From JAJKJG01 sp036556825 (GTDB lineage Bacteria; Pseudomonadota; Alphaproteobacteria; Rhizobiales; Beijerinckiaceae), in NCBI GenBank assembly GCA_036556825.1, contig DATBIR010000056.1, positions 1 through 64,000 of the forward strand: DNA of 64,000 nucleotides. Reading direction: 5' to 3'. Both the position numbers and the translations under genes were made by a program. The notes under the pieces are model-generated. The model ran no database searches. It was not told the DNA's origin and was given only the letters and a program-made list of their open reading frames with translations. Below are positions 1 through 7,974 of the stretch, in pieces (position 1 is the first letter of the stretch; every line of letters begins with the position of its first letter).

Positions 1-4
1 GTCG

Positions 5-30
5 GGCCGGCTCCGGATCGAGAGCCGGCC
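5..30. terminator. Perfect 9-bp hairpin at the window edge
   Basis: GGCCGGCTC and GAGCCGGCC form a perfect inverted repeat around an 8-base loop, 38 bases before the first start codon. No T-tract follows on either side. It may close a gene lying before the window, or it may be leader structure of the cyclase gene. Confidence 0.35.
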
Positions 31-67
31 GACGGCGCACGAGATCTTGTGAGGTCCTGGGAAGCGA

Positions 68-2074
68 ATGCCCTTCATCAAGCAGAAGGCGCGAGGCGAG
101 CGGCGGCTCGCGGCGATCCTTGCGGCGGACGTGGTCGGCTACTCGCGGCTGATCGGCCAGGACGAGCGCGGGACGCTGTCGCGTCTCAAGTCGCATCGCG
201 GCGAGCTGATCGAGCCGCTGACGCGCAAACGCCGCGGGCGCATCGTGAAGACGACCGGCGACGGCATCCTGATCGAGTTCCCGAGTGCGGTCGAGGCGGT
301 GGAATGCGCCGTCGAAGTGCAGCGCGGCATGCTGAAGCGCAATGCCAATGTCCCTCCGGACAGACGCATCGTCTTCCGCATCGGCGTGCATCAGGGCGAC
401 GTCGTCTTCGAGGACGGCGACGTGTTCGGGGACGGCGTCAACATCGCCGCACGGCTCGAAGCCGTCGCCGAACCCGGCGGCATCTGTGTCTCGGCGCGGG
501 TCCACGAAGACCTCCTCGGCAAGCTCGATCTCGATTTTACGGACAGGGGCGAACAGCAGATCAAGAACATCTCCCGGCCCGTGCGGGTCTATGCGCTCGG
601 CCCGGCGATGCTTGGCAACAGCCCGGCGAAACCCATGCATGCCGGTCCCGTGCCAGCCCGCCGCCGTCGTGACGGCCGCCGCATCGCCGCAGCGGCCGGC
701 GTCCTTGCCGCCGCCGGCCTCGGCGTCGGGCTCCTGTGGCTCATGCCGGCCCCGCCGCTGCCTGCTCCGATCCAGCCGGGCGAGCCAGCGATCACCGCGC
801 CTGCGGGACCGGAAGCGTCAACGACGACCGACACGCAGGCGCCGCAAGCCGCCCAGCCGGCCGATGCGCCCCGCCTGTCCTTCGTGGTCCTCCCATTCGC
901 CAACCTCACCAACGATCCCGACCAGGAGCATTTCGCAGAAGGGCTTACGGCCGATATCACGGCCGATCTCTCGCATCTGGCGGACAGCTTCGTCATCGCG
1001 CGCGACACCGCCTTCGCCTACAAGGGCACGGCGATCGATGCCAAGCAGCTCGGGCGCGACCTGGGCGTGCGCTACGTCGTGGAGGGCAGCGTGGCGCGAA
1101 GAGGCAACCAGGCGCGGATAAGCGCACAACTGCTCTCGACGGAGACCGGCGCGCAAGTCTGGGCCGACCGCGTCGAAGGCGATCTCGGCCGGCTGGGGGA
1201 GTTGCAGATCGAGCTCGTGGCACGCCTCGCGCGGGGGCTCGATGCGCGAATACCCAATGTGGAGACGCTGCGCGCGTTGCGCGACCGGGCGAGCGACCCG
1301 GACGCGGTCGACCTTGCGTTGCGCGGCTGGGCGGCCCTGGACCGGCCGCCGAGCGAGGACAATGCGGTCGACGCCGTGGGCCGTTTCGAACGGGCGCTGC
1401 AGCTCGACCCGCAGCTTCCGCAGGGCCTCATCGGCATGGCGCGGGCGCTTCTTGTCCTGGTGGCCAACGGCTGGAGCGCCAATCCGGCGCAGGATACGGC
1501 GCGGGCGGACGAACTGATCACGCGCGTCCTTACCATCGAGCCGGGCCACGCCTCGGCACGCCTCGTGAAAGCCGACGTCCTGAAAACGAGACGGCAGTTC
1601 GACCAAGCCATCAGCGAGCTCAAGGTGGCGATCGGCCATGATCGCAATCTCGCCTCAGGGCACGCCAGCGCAGGAGCGACGAGCATCCTGACCGGTCGTT
1701 CGGCGGACGCCGTGCCGCTTCTCGAGACTGCCATTCGCCTCAGCCCGCGCGATCCGCTTCTGAACGTCTGGGAGTTCCAGATCTGCCATGCGTATGCGCA
1801 TCTCGCGCAGTGGGACAAGGCGATCGCCTGGTGCAACAAATCGATTGCGACCAACGCTGATTACTGGCTGCCCTACGCCGATCTTGCCGCCGCCTATGCA
1901 TGGACGGGACGCGACGCGGAGGCGCGTGCGGCGGTCGCCGAGTTGCTCAAGCTGATGCCTGGCTACACCGTGCGCAAATGGCTGGATGCAAGCGCGTCCG
2001 ACAACTCGACCTTCCGCGGTGAATACCAGCGCATTGTGGACGGCCTGCGCAAAGCGGGCCTGCCGGAGGGCTGA
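68..2074 (+). CDS. Class III adenylate cyclase with TM helix, TolB-like region and TPR repeats
   Basis: A 668-residue predicted signalling enzyme making cAMP from ATP. Residues about 13-175 are a class III cyclase catalytic domain: the two metal-binding aspartates lie in AADVVGYS and TTGDGILIEF, and GDGVNIAARLE is the usual helix after the core. A single hydrophobic helix at about 206-226 should anchor it in the inner membrane. Next, at about 270-385, comes a FlgO/TolB-N-like region (FVVLPFANLTNDPDQEHFAEG), then TPR-type helical repeats to the C-terminus. This order is common in Rhizobiales, which often carry many such cyclases. GGAAGCGA just before the ATG supports the start. What the C-terminal part senses is not visible. 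Confidence 0.88.
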   Translation: MPFIKQKARGERRLAAILAADVVGYSRLIGQDERGTLSRLKSHRGELIEPLTRKRRGRIVKTTGDGILIEFPSAVEAVECAVEVQRGMLKRNANVPPDRRIVFRIGVHQGDVVFEDGDVFGDGVNIAARLEAVAEPGGICVSARVHEDLLGKLDLDFTDRGEQQIKNISRPVRVYALGPAMLGNSPAKPMHAGPVPARRRRDGRRIAAAAGVLAAAGLGVGLLWLMPAPPLPAPIQPGEPAITAPAGPEASTTTDTQAPQAAQPADAPRLSFVVLPFANLTNDPDQEHFAEGLTADITADLSHLADSFVIARDTAFAYKGTAIDAKQLGRDLGVRYVVEGSVARRGNQARISAQLLSTETGAQVWADRVEGDLGRLGELQIELVARLARGLDARIPNVETLRALRDRASDPDAVDLALRGWAALDRPPSEDNAVDAVGRFERALQLDPQLPQGLIGMARALLVLVANGWSANPAQDTARADELITRVLTIEPGHASARLVKADVLKTRRQFDQAISELKVAIGHDRNLASGHASAGATSILTGRSADAVPLLETAIRLSPRDPLLNVWEFQICHAYAHLAQWDKAIAWCNKSIATNADYWLPYADLAAAYAWTGRDAEARAAVAELLKLMPGYTVRKWLDASASDNSTFRGEYQRIVDGLRKAGLPEG

Positions 2075-2291
2075 ACAGCGGCAAGCGAGGCCCCGGCGCG
2101 GCACCGGCATCCGCCAGGGTTGTTCGCGCGGCTCTGGTCAGGGGTCGACCCCGGGCGTATGGTAGGCATCAAGGCGGTCAAAGGCGGATCGCTCCCTCGA
2201 AGCGGTCCTGCAGCTCCGTTTGAGGAGCATGATGTCATTCGGCGACATGAGGGCTGCGTCGCCGGTCATGCTCCAGGCCAGGACCTGACGG

Positions 2292-2552
2292 ATGACGCAT
2301 GATATCGAGCAGGACCGGCTCGAGCGCGCCCGCGAAGGCCGGACACTCGCCCAGGCCGATCAGGACATCGCCAAAGGCGAGCGGCGGGTCGCCGCGCAAA
2401 TGCTGCTGATCGAGCAGTTGCGGGAGGATGGTCACGACACAGGCTTGGCGGAGAAGCTGCTGGCGAGCCTGCAGGCAAGCTTGAGCGAGTGGCGCACCCA
2501 TCGCGAGCTGATCGTGCAACGCATCGCCCAGCTCAACGGGCGACTGCTGTAG
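2292..2552 (+). CDS. Small helical hypothetical protein
   Basis: An 86-residue protein, almost wholly charged alpha helix, from MTHDIEQDRLERAREGRTLA to RIAQLNGRLL. It has no signal peptide or membrane segment, and the heptad-like leucine spacing suggests a short coiled coil. Small proteins of this look are frequent in Rhizobiales and have no assigned role. The 217 bases before it hold no recognisable gene. The ribosome site is weak, so coding status rests on its compact helical composition. Confidence 0.5.
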   Translation: MTHDIEQDRLERAREGRTLAQADQDIAKGERRVAAQMLLIEQLREDGHDTGLAEKLLASLQASLSEWRTHRELIVQRIAQLNGRLL

Positions 2553-2737
2553 ACATTGGCATGGCTCAGGCAAGACTGCGGCGCGCTATCCCGGTTTCTT
2601 CCGTTTTTTGCGGGCCTTGACGGCGATACCTGAGGAGAATGGCTTACCGAAGAGCGCAGCCATGCCGGCCCTCGCCGCCGGGCGGCGAACCGGTCTATTG
2701 TTCGCGCGAGAGTGGCTTGACGGGCATGGAGGGAGCG

Positions 2738-3046
2738 ATGTTCATCCGCATTACCTGGGGCAAGCTGAAACCCGGCGCGTGGGACGATTACGAGGCTGCT
2801 TTCAGGAAGGTCATGCCGCAGACCATGGGAGCTGCCGGTATGCGCGGGCGGTGGCTGATCCGCGACCTCGACGAGAAGGACGCCGGCTACTCAATCGCCA
2901 TGTTCGAGAGCGAGCGCGACATGCGGGGCTATACGGAAAACGCAGAGGTCAGGGCCGCCATCCGCGAAGCCCTGGACCCGTTCCATACCGGCGAATACAC
3001 GACCAAGCATTGCGAGGTGAAGGTCGAACTCCCCCCCAAGACGTAG
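2738..3046 (+). CDS. ABM-fold (dimeric alpha-beta barrel) monooxygenase-like protein
   Basis: A 102-residue protein opening MFIRITWGKLKPGAWDDYEA and later YSIAMFESERDMRGY. This is the pattern of the antibiotic biosynthesis monooxygenase-like superfamily of small ferredoxin-fold dimers, which includes haem-degrading and quinone-forming enzymes as well as many of unknown function. An upstream ATG in frame exists at 2639, but the start at 2738 has a strong GGAGGGAG ribosome site and begins exactly at the domain. No partner gene indicates a substrate. Confidence 0.65.
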   Translation: MFIRITWGKLKPGAWDDYEAAFRKVMPQTMGAAGMRGRWLIRDLDEKDAGYSIAMFESERDMRGYTENAEVRAAIREALDPFHTGEYTTKHCEVKVELPPKT

Positions 3047-3145
3047 CGCGGATCACTGCGGTCATACCGGTCGCAGTTTGCGCCTTATGGGCCGCGTGCT
3101 CCCGGACAAATCCGGGACGAGCCTGTTCGGCGCAGCGGTGCAGAA

Positions 3146-3463
3146 TCAGTCCTGAGCACGCGTGCCCGCGCTCTCGCGGGCCAGTTCTTCCTGGGCGCGT
3201 CGCCAATGCTCGTCGGCGCGGCCCTCAGGCCGGCCTTCAATCTCCCAGAGAGATCTCGCGCGCTCGCGGATGCGGCCTTCACGAATACCGGGATGATATT
3301 CGTCTGTCTCGAGCAACTCGGTCGACGACGGCTCGCGGACCACGCCGGAATGGGACGGGGCGCCCAGCGCCGATGCGCCGGCCATATACGAGGGCGGATC
3401 GCTCGCCGGAAAGCTCTCGTCAACGGCCTCGTCCACCAGATCGTCCATTTTTTTCGTTGCCAT
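3146..3463 (-). CDS. DUF2934 domain protein
   Basis: A 105-residue soluble protein. The C-terminal half (IRERARSLWEIEGRPEGRAD, then EHWRRAQEEL) matches the DUF2934 pattern, a small helical domain common in Rhizobiales and of unknown function. The N-terminal half, starting MATKKMDDLVDEAVDESFPA, is acidic and rich in Ser and Pro, and resembles the short SFPASDPPS motif seen in small alphaproteobacterial proteins. It faces the broken PaiB-like gene. Nothing in the context gives a role. Confidence 0.65.
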   Translation of the reverse strand: MATKKMDDLVDEAVDESFPASDPPSYMAGASALGAPSHSGVVREPSSTELLETDEYHPGIREGRIRERARSLWEIEGRPEGRADEHWRRAQEELARESAGTRAQD

Positions 3464-3720
3464 GATCGCCTCGCAATGAGCGCCCCTACCAACGCGCGAT
3501 GTCGGCCGAAGTTGCCCGACGCTTCGCCGCGCTCGGCTCGGATCGTTGGTTCAACTATGCGATATGATTCGCAATGCGGCGATCGCGGCGCTTTCCGGGA
3601 GCTGCCACCAGCGAGGCCCGACACCGGCTGCTGTCACGTGGATTGCGCCGCGCGCGCAGGGACTTGCGCCTGCCCGCCTGATCTGGAACTTGAACGGCGA
3701 GACAGAATGGGCCGATAATC

Positions 3721-4324
3721 ATGTATCGGCCGCCACATTTCCGCGAGGACCGTATCGAGGTCCAGCACCATCTCATCCGCGCCCATCCTTTCGGGCTGCT
3801 GCCGCCAATCCGATCCCGTTCGTCATCGATGATGCCGCCTCGGAGCGGGGCACGCTGAAGGGCCACCTCGCCCGCGCCAACCCGCAAGGGCGCGACCTCG
3901 CCGGCGTCGACGAATGCCTCAGGGGCCGCACGACGACATCAGTCCGTCCTGGTACTCCTCCAAGCAGGAGAACCGGCAAGGTCGTGCCCACCTGGAACGA
4001 CGTGACCGTGCATGCCTGGGGTCGGCCTCGTGTCACAGATGATGTCGGCTCGTTGCGCGCGCAGATCGAGGTCCTCACCGGCCATGCGGGAAGGTGCGCG
4101 CGCGTCGCCGTGGCAAGTCAGCGATGCACCCCGAGGCATTCGTGGCCGCGCAACTGAAGGGCATCGTGGGCCTCGAAGTGCCGATCTCGCGCACCGAGGG
4201 CAAGTGGAAAGTCAGTCAAACCGGCCGGTGGCGGACAGGGCCGGCGTGGTACACGGCCTGCTTGCCCAGGATCCGGCATCGGAGGCGATGGCCAATCTTC
4301 GTCGCCGAACGTAGCGGCGGCTGA
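3721..4324 (+). pseudogene. Broken PaiB-type FMN-binding transcriptional regulator (about seven frameshifts)
   Basis: Joining pieces from all three plus frames rebuilds a PaiB family protein (FMN-binding split-barrel, negative regulator). The pieces are MYRPPHFREDRIEVQHHLIR (3721-3801), ANPIPFVIDDAASERGTLKG to about 3920, GPHDDISPSWYSSKQEN (3920-3973, a second frame), GKVVPTWNDVTVHAWGRPRV to about 4095, PWQVSDAP (4102-4131), EAFVAAQLKGIVGLEVPISR to about 4218, RPVADRAGVVHGLLAQDPAS to about 4300 and VAERSGG before TGA at 4322-4324. Each junction changes the reading frame, so no intact product can be made. The peptide pieces look well preserved and none carries an internal stop, so damage is almost all small indels. 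A stretch of roughly ten codons also seems lost near 3801. Confidence 0.8.
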
Positions 4325-4345
4325 ACGCGCCCCGGATGGCGCCGA

Positions 4346-4477
4346 TCAGGGTTGACGATCGCCTTCGTAGTCCTGCTCGCGCGCCGGCGGCGACGCCAGA
4401 TAGATGGCGGCGATCAGGCCCAGCCCGGCCACGACGAGGCCGGCGCCAAAGCTCACGAATTGTATCACCGTCGCCAT
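4346..4477 (-). CDS. Small single-pass membrane protein
   Basis: A 43-codon reading frame, too short for most gene callers. It starts MATVIQFVSFGAGLVVAGLG and continues through a hydrophobic helix (residues about 5-27) to a short charged tail ending YEGDRQP. The clean helix-plus-tail layout looks like a real small inner-membrane protein. It sits on the minus strand against the end of the PaiB remnant, and a TTTAAC-ATAG-GTTAAA palindrome lies 23 bases upstream. The function is unknown. Confidence 0.4.
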   Translation of the reverse strand: MATVIQFVSFGAGLVVAGLGLIAAIYLASPPAREQDYEGDRQP

Positions 4478-4499
4478 GGCGCCAATTTACGCCCGACAC

Positions 4500-4515
4500 T
4501 TTAACATAGGTTAAA
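4500..4515. promoter_or_regulatory. Palindrome TTTAAC-N4-GTTAAA
   Basis: A perfect 6-bp inverted repeat with spacer ATAG sits just upstream of the small membrane protein gene on the minus strand. It contains two TTAA cores spaced by 6 rather than the 7 of a standard CtrA box, so it may be a weak CtrA-like site or another operator. Confidence 0.3.
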
Positions 4516-4736
4516 CAAGATCGAGGCCGCCAGCGATCAGACACCGACTACGAAACGCGTCACCATCCCGGCCGACCGTGCCATGCCAGCGTCGTTCGAT
4601 TTCCATGGCACGACCTCGGGTGACGCGCGAGTCCGCGGTCGCAGCCGGTTGCCGCGACAATCGCCGAGCAAGGTCGGCGGCGGACCGGCGCGGGAGACGA
4701 AGCGTGCCGAAAAGGAACGCCCGCGCAGCCGTCCCG

Positions 4737-4752
4737 TTAACAGGGGCTTAAC
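4737..4752 (+). promoter_or_regulatory. Exact CtrA-type box TTAA-N7-TTAAC
   Basis: TTAA, seven bases (CAGGGGC), then TTAAC exactly fits the binding consensus of the alphaproteobacterial cell-cycle regulator CtrA. It lies 44 bases before the ATG of the coiled-coil gene at 4797, a normal promoter position. The match is seen directly; CtrA control is inferred. Confidence 0.5.
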
Positions 4753-4796
4753 CGAGAATCGGCCGCAATGCCCGCGGGGGGCTTGAGGACGGTACC

Positions 4797-5354
4797 ATGA
4801 CCACAGATCACAAGCACCCCGGCAACCCGATTCCGTCGGTAGTCCGGCCAAGCCTTCCCACCTTGATCGGCCCATCCGAGGCGAAGTTTCCCGAACCCGA
4901 CGCGCACGCCGCCGGAGGATTCGAGCTTATCGAACGTGCGGCGACCTTGATCAGAACGAGCGAGGAGCGGGCGCTGCGGGCGGAGGAAAGAGCTGAAAAG
5001 GTCTCGGCCAGGGCGATCGAGGCCATGAAGGCCGCGCAGCTGCGGGTCGAGCAGACGGAAGCGCGTGTCGGGCAACTCGAGCAGCATGCCGCCGAGCAGG
5101 CCAAGCTGGCGCAGGAGCGGATCATCAAGGCAGAAGCTCTCGCCCAGGAACGCATCGACAAGGCAGAAGCCTGGGCGCAAGAGGCGGAGGAACGAGCACG
5201 CGCCGCGCAAAGCCGCTTGCAAGCAGCCGAGATCCGCGCCAGCGATGCGGAGGAACAGCTGCAACGGCTGAACGAGACGCTGAGGCGAAAGCTGTCTCCC
5301 GCCATGCCTTCCGTTTCGTCAGGCGCACACCGCAGCACGCGAAACCTGAATTAA
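4797..5354 (+). CDS. Coiled-coil protein of unknown function
   Basis: A 185-residue soluble protein. Residues 1-40 are Pro-rich and probably disordered. About 45-155 is one long Ala/Glu/Arg-rich helix with repeated units such as AQERIIKAEALAQERIDKAE, typical of a coiled coil, and the tail (SPAMPSVSSGAHRSTRNLN) is again flexible. It has no signal peptide, membrane segment or catalytic motif. GAGGACGGTACC precedes the ATG, and an exact CtrA-type box upstream suggests cell-cycle-linked expression, which would suit a structural or polar scaffold role. That role is only inference. Confidence 0.65.
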   Translation: MTTDHKHPGNPIPSVVRPSLPTLIGPSEAKFPEPDAHAAGGFELIERAATLIRTSEERALRAEERAEKVSARAIEAMKAAQLRVEQTEARVGQLEQHAAEQAKLAQERIIKAEALAQERIDKAEAWAQEAEERARAAQSRLQAAEIRASDAEEQLQRLNETLRRKLSPAMPSVSSGAHRSTRNLN

Positions 5355-5468
5355 GGACTTTGGCGGGTCCGCAGCCGACGGGCCCGTCTTACCGCAAGCC
5401 GCTTTGCAGCGTGAGCGCTTCAGGCGGCAGCGATCACGCTCAACTTCTTCCTGAGCCGCATGAAGCAT

Positions 5469-5577
5469 TTCGGCAAAGTGGCTTGCACATCGCTTTAATG
5501 TCTTGAGCTTCGGCGAAGTGGCTTCCACATCGCGGGATCATGCATCTTGGCCCGCATGACCCCGCTTCGGCGAAGCG
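5469..5577. repeat. Tandem TTCGGCGAAGTGG-type intergenic repeats
   Basis: Two 25-base copies at 5469-5493 and 5509-5533 differ at only two positions. They are followed by a palindrome CGCTTC-GGC-GAAGCG at 5563-5577. The 13-base core TTCGGCGAAGTGG recurs exactly at 42401-42413, so this is a dispersed intergenic element. It lies beyond the 3' end of the minus-strand hydrolase gene. Confidence 0.65.
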
Positions 5578-5613
5578 ACGCCCACCTTGCCGGATCACAC
5601 TTGCCGATCACGC

Positions 5614-6969
5614 TTACGGCAGCTCGCTCACCGGGGCGAAGTCCGTGTTGAGCCATTTGGCGACGTAGTCGTAAAAGTTCCTGCGCACGTTTCGATACGG
5701 GGCACCTTGGCATTTGGCGCAGTTGCCCATGCCGTGGGTAGCGCCGGCGATGACCGCGTAATCCTTTCTGCGCGAAGGCGACCGCTCGAAGATCTCCTCG
5801 TTGTCGCGAATGAAGTAGTGGCCTTGCGAAGCCAGAACGAGCGTCGGCGCCTCGATATATTGCACCATGCAGGTGGTCGAGTTGTTGCTCGAGCAGTGAT
5901 CGATGTCGTTCATCGCGTGGGTCGAGCGGATCGCGCCGGCGCCGAGGAACGAATTGATCGTCACGTCGATGGAATTCTCGTAAGAAGCGTCGGCCTCCCG
6001 GTTCTCGGGAGAGCAGGGACGCACCGTCGTGACAATGTCGGTGACGATCTTGCCGTCGTCGGTGACGAGCTTGCGAGGGTTTTTCGTGCGCGCGTCGATC
6101 GTCCTGTCGAGCTGCACGAGACGCGCCTCGCCGCGATGCGCGACAAACGGAGCGTCGTCGGCCGGGAAATGCTTGCCGGCCGCCATGGCTCCCCTGGTCT
6201 TGAGCGCGGCATCGACCAGACGGTTCATCCGCTTTGACTGTCCCTCGAAATAACGCCTTTGAAAATCTTCGGAATACGACGAGCAGCCGCGCGGGTTATA
6301 GCCGTTCTTCTCGAGGAAGGGGTTCAGTCCATCGTCGAGGGTGGCGGCGTCGGCCTCGTCGGTCACGGCGGGATTGGCGCTGCGCAAGCGATTCATCGGG
6401 TTACCCGGATGCGTGTCGCGAAAGACGATGGCGTCGGCAGGCGGGCCGACGAGAGCGGGGTCATCCGAACACTCGACGATCTTGTTGGAGCCTTTGCAGA
6501 CGCTCAGGCCTTTCTCGGAAATGGCCTGATAGAACGCCACATTCGGCCCGCCGCCGCTGCCGCCGAGGAGCACGACTCGCTTCACCCCGACTTCTTTCTT
6601 GAGGAACTCGACGCCGGCCCTGATGTCGCGCGGCATGCGTTGCTCCCACTTCACGGCCGCTTCATTGTTGGCCGAATGCGGGTTCATGCCGAGCACGATA
6701 AAGCCGCGCTTCGGCAACTCGCGGTCGATGAGAGGGCTGATGCCATCGTTATGCATCCGATTTTCCGTGCGATGGATGGCAAGGATGGCGGTGGTGGGGT
6801 TGGGATGAGCAGCTGGGTCGGGCATGTAGAGTGCGCCCTGGGCATGCCCGTTGAAATGGACGTAGCGCGGCGGCGGAAACCCGCTCGTTTGCGCCGGTGC
6901 CGCGCCGATGTGAAAAATTCCGGCGACGGCGACTGCGACAACAGCCTTTCGGCGTGTGCTCATGGACAT
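5614..6969 (-). CDS. Secreted alpha/beta hydrolase
   Basis: A 451-residue predicted periplasmic hydrolase. MSMSTRRKAVVAVAVAGIFH then AAPAQ is a Sec signal peptide. LLGGSGGGPN is the nucleophile elbow with Ser between glycines, and AGATHGMGNC near the C-terminus offers the catalytic His. The family covers esterases, lipases and similar enzymes; the substrate cannot be read here. The ATG at 6969 has GGGAGGG five bases upstream and begins the signal peptide, so the longer upstream frame is not used. It follows the exonuclease gene by 68 bases on the same strand. Several Cys residues (CKGSNKIVECSD, NCAKC) may form disulfides, which fits an exported protein. Confidence 0.75.
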   Translation of the reverse strand: MSMSTRRKAVVAVAVAGIFHIGAAPAQTSGFPPPRYVHFNGHAQGALYMPDPAAHPNPTTAILAIHRTENRMHNDGISPLIDRELPKRGFIVLGMNPHSANNEAAVKWEQRMPRDIRAGVEFLKKEVGVKRVVLLGGSGGGPNVAFYQAISEKGLSVCKGSNKIVECSDDPALVGPPADAIVFRDTHPGNPMNRLRSANPAVTDEADAATLDDGLNPFLEKNGYNPRGCSSYSEDFQRRYFEGQSKRMNRLVDAALKTRGAMAAGKHFPADDAPFVAHRGEARLVQLDRTIDARTKNPRKLVTDDGKIVTDIVTTVRPCSPENREADASYENSIDVTINSFLGAGAIRSTHAMNDIDHCSSNNSTTCMVQYIEAPTLVLASQGHYFIRDNEEIFERSPSRRKDYAVIAGATHGMGNCAKCQGAPYRNVRRNFYDYVAKWLNTDFAPVSELP

Positions 6970-7037
6970 GCATACCCTCCCTTTGTCGCGCCTTGCGGCG
7001 GCTCGTGGCCTCCACGCGTGTGCGATTGCGAAGAATG

Positions 7038-7949
7038 CTAGGCACGCTTGCCGGCCGCAAGCTCCGAAAGGCGATCCGCGAGGCGGCTCAGCTGCCATTT
7101 GCGGGCAAGGTCGGCGGCAGCGGACCAGGTCGGCCTTTTCGTCCGCAGCGGAGGGAGGGGCGCGGCCGCATCCATCGTGGCGATCCTGCGGTAGAGACGC
7201 AGGTTCGCGGCTTGCGCTCGGAACCTGCCGCTCGCCAGCAGCGCTTCAAGCGTGCCGTGCTTGCGCAGCAGCGCGGCGGCACTCTGCTCGCCGACGCCGG
7301 GCGCGCCAGGCAGCTTGTCCGACGGGTCGCCGCGCAGGGCGATGAAGTCGGGCACCTGCTTCGGATCGACGCCGTAGCGTCGGCGCACCTCGGCAGGACC
7401 GATCCGGGCCATCTCGCCGGCCCGCACCGGCTGCAGGATGGTCGTCTGGTCGGAGGCAAGCTGGAACGCATCGCGATCGCCGCTGGCGACCACGACCGCG
7501 CCGCCGCGGCGCTCCTCCCTGGCAACCGCCGCGGCCAGGAAATCATCGGCCTCGTAGCCCGGCGCCTTGGCGTTGAGAAAGCCGCATGCGGCCACGAACT
7601 CCGGGAGCACGTCCAGCTGCTCAAGAAGTTCCCGGTCGAACGCGCGTCCGCTTTGATAACCCGGAAACAGCTTGCTGCGGTAGGTCGGCGCGTCGAGAGT
7701 GTCCCAGGCGACGAGCACGGCGCGTGGGCTTTCCTGCGCATGGAGACGCAGCAGCATGTTGGCGAAACCCAGGATCGCGCCGGCGCCCTTGTCTCCTGTG
7801 CGGCGGATCGTCTTCGGGAGCGCATGATAGGCGCGGTGGGCAAAGGAATCACCGTCAACGACGAGGAGCGGCCGCGTCTCCTTGCTGACAGCGGGTCCGG
7901 ATCGGCGGGAGGGAAGCCTGCTGCGCTTCGGTGAGCTCGGATTCGGCAC
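7038..7949 (-). CDS. 5'-3' exonuclease / flap endonuclease (Pol I N-domain type)
   Basis: A 303-residue stand-alone member of the family that forms the 5' nuclease domain of DNA polymerase I. It removes RNA primers and 5' flaps. The acidic metal-site motifs are present in order: LLVVDGDSFAHRAYHALP, the YEADDFLAAA motif, and ASGDRDAFQL. The helix-hairpin-helix DNA-binding segment GDPSDKLPGAPGVGEQSA follows. There is no polymerase domain, so it is a separate exonuclease. The start is GTG behind a G-rich run. It lies 25 bases after the chemoreceptor gene, which looks like incidental co-transcription. Confidence 0.85.
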   Translation of the reverse strand: MPNPSSPKRSRLPSRRSGPAVSKETRPLLVVDGDSFAHRAYHALPKTIRRTGDKGAGAILGFANMLLRLHAQESPRAVLVAWDTLDAPTYRSKLFPGYQSGRAFDRELLEQLDVLPEFVAACGFLNAKAPGYEADDFLAAAVAREERRGGAVVVASGDRDAFQLASDQTTILQPVRAGEMARIGPAEVRRRYGVDPKQVPDFIALRGDPSDKLPGAPGVGEQSAAALLRKHGTLEALLASGRFRAQAANLRLYRRIATMDAAAPLPPLRTKRPTWSAAADLARKWQLSRLADRLSELAAGKRA

Positions 7950-7974
7950 ACGCCCCCCATCAATCCGACCGGCG

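Noticed and set aside
2608..3465. 285-codon plus-strand frame overlapping the ABM-like gene
   Set aside because: It crosses the ABM-like gene in another frame and the DUF2934 gene antisense, and it has no domain pattern.
5587..7041. Plus-strand frames opposite the alpha/beta hydrolase
   Set aside because: The hydrolase on the other strand has signal peptide, nucleophile elbow and ribosome site; the plus frames have none.
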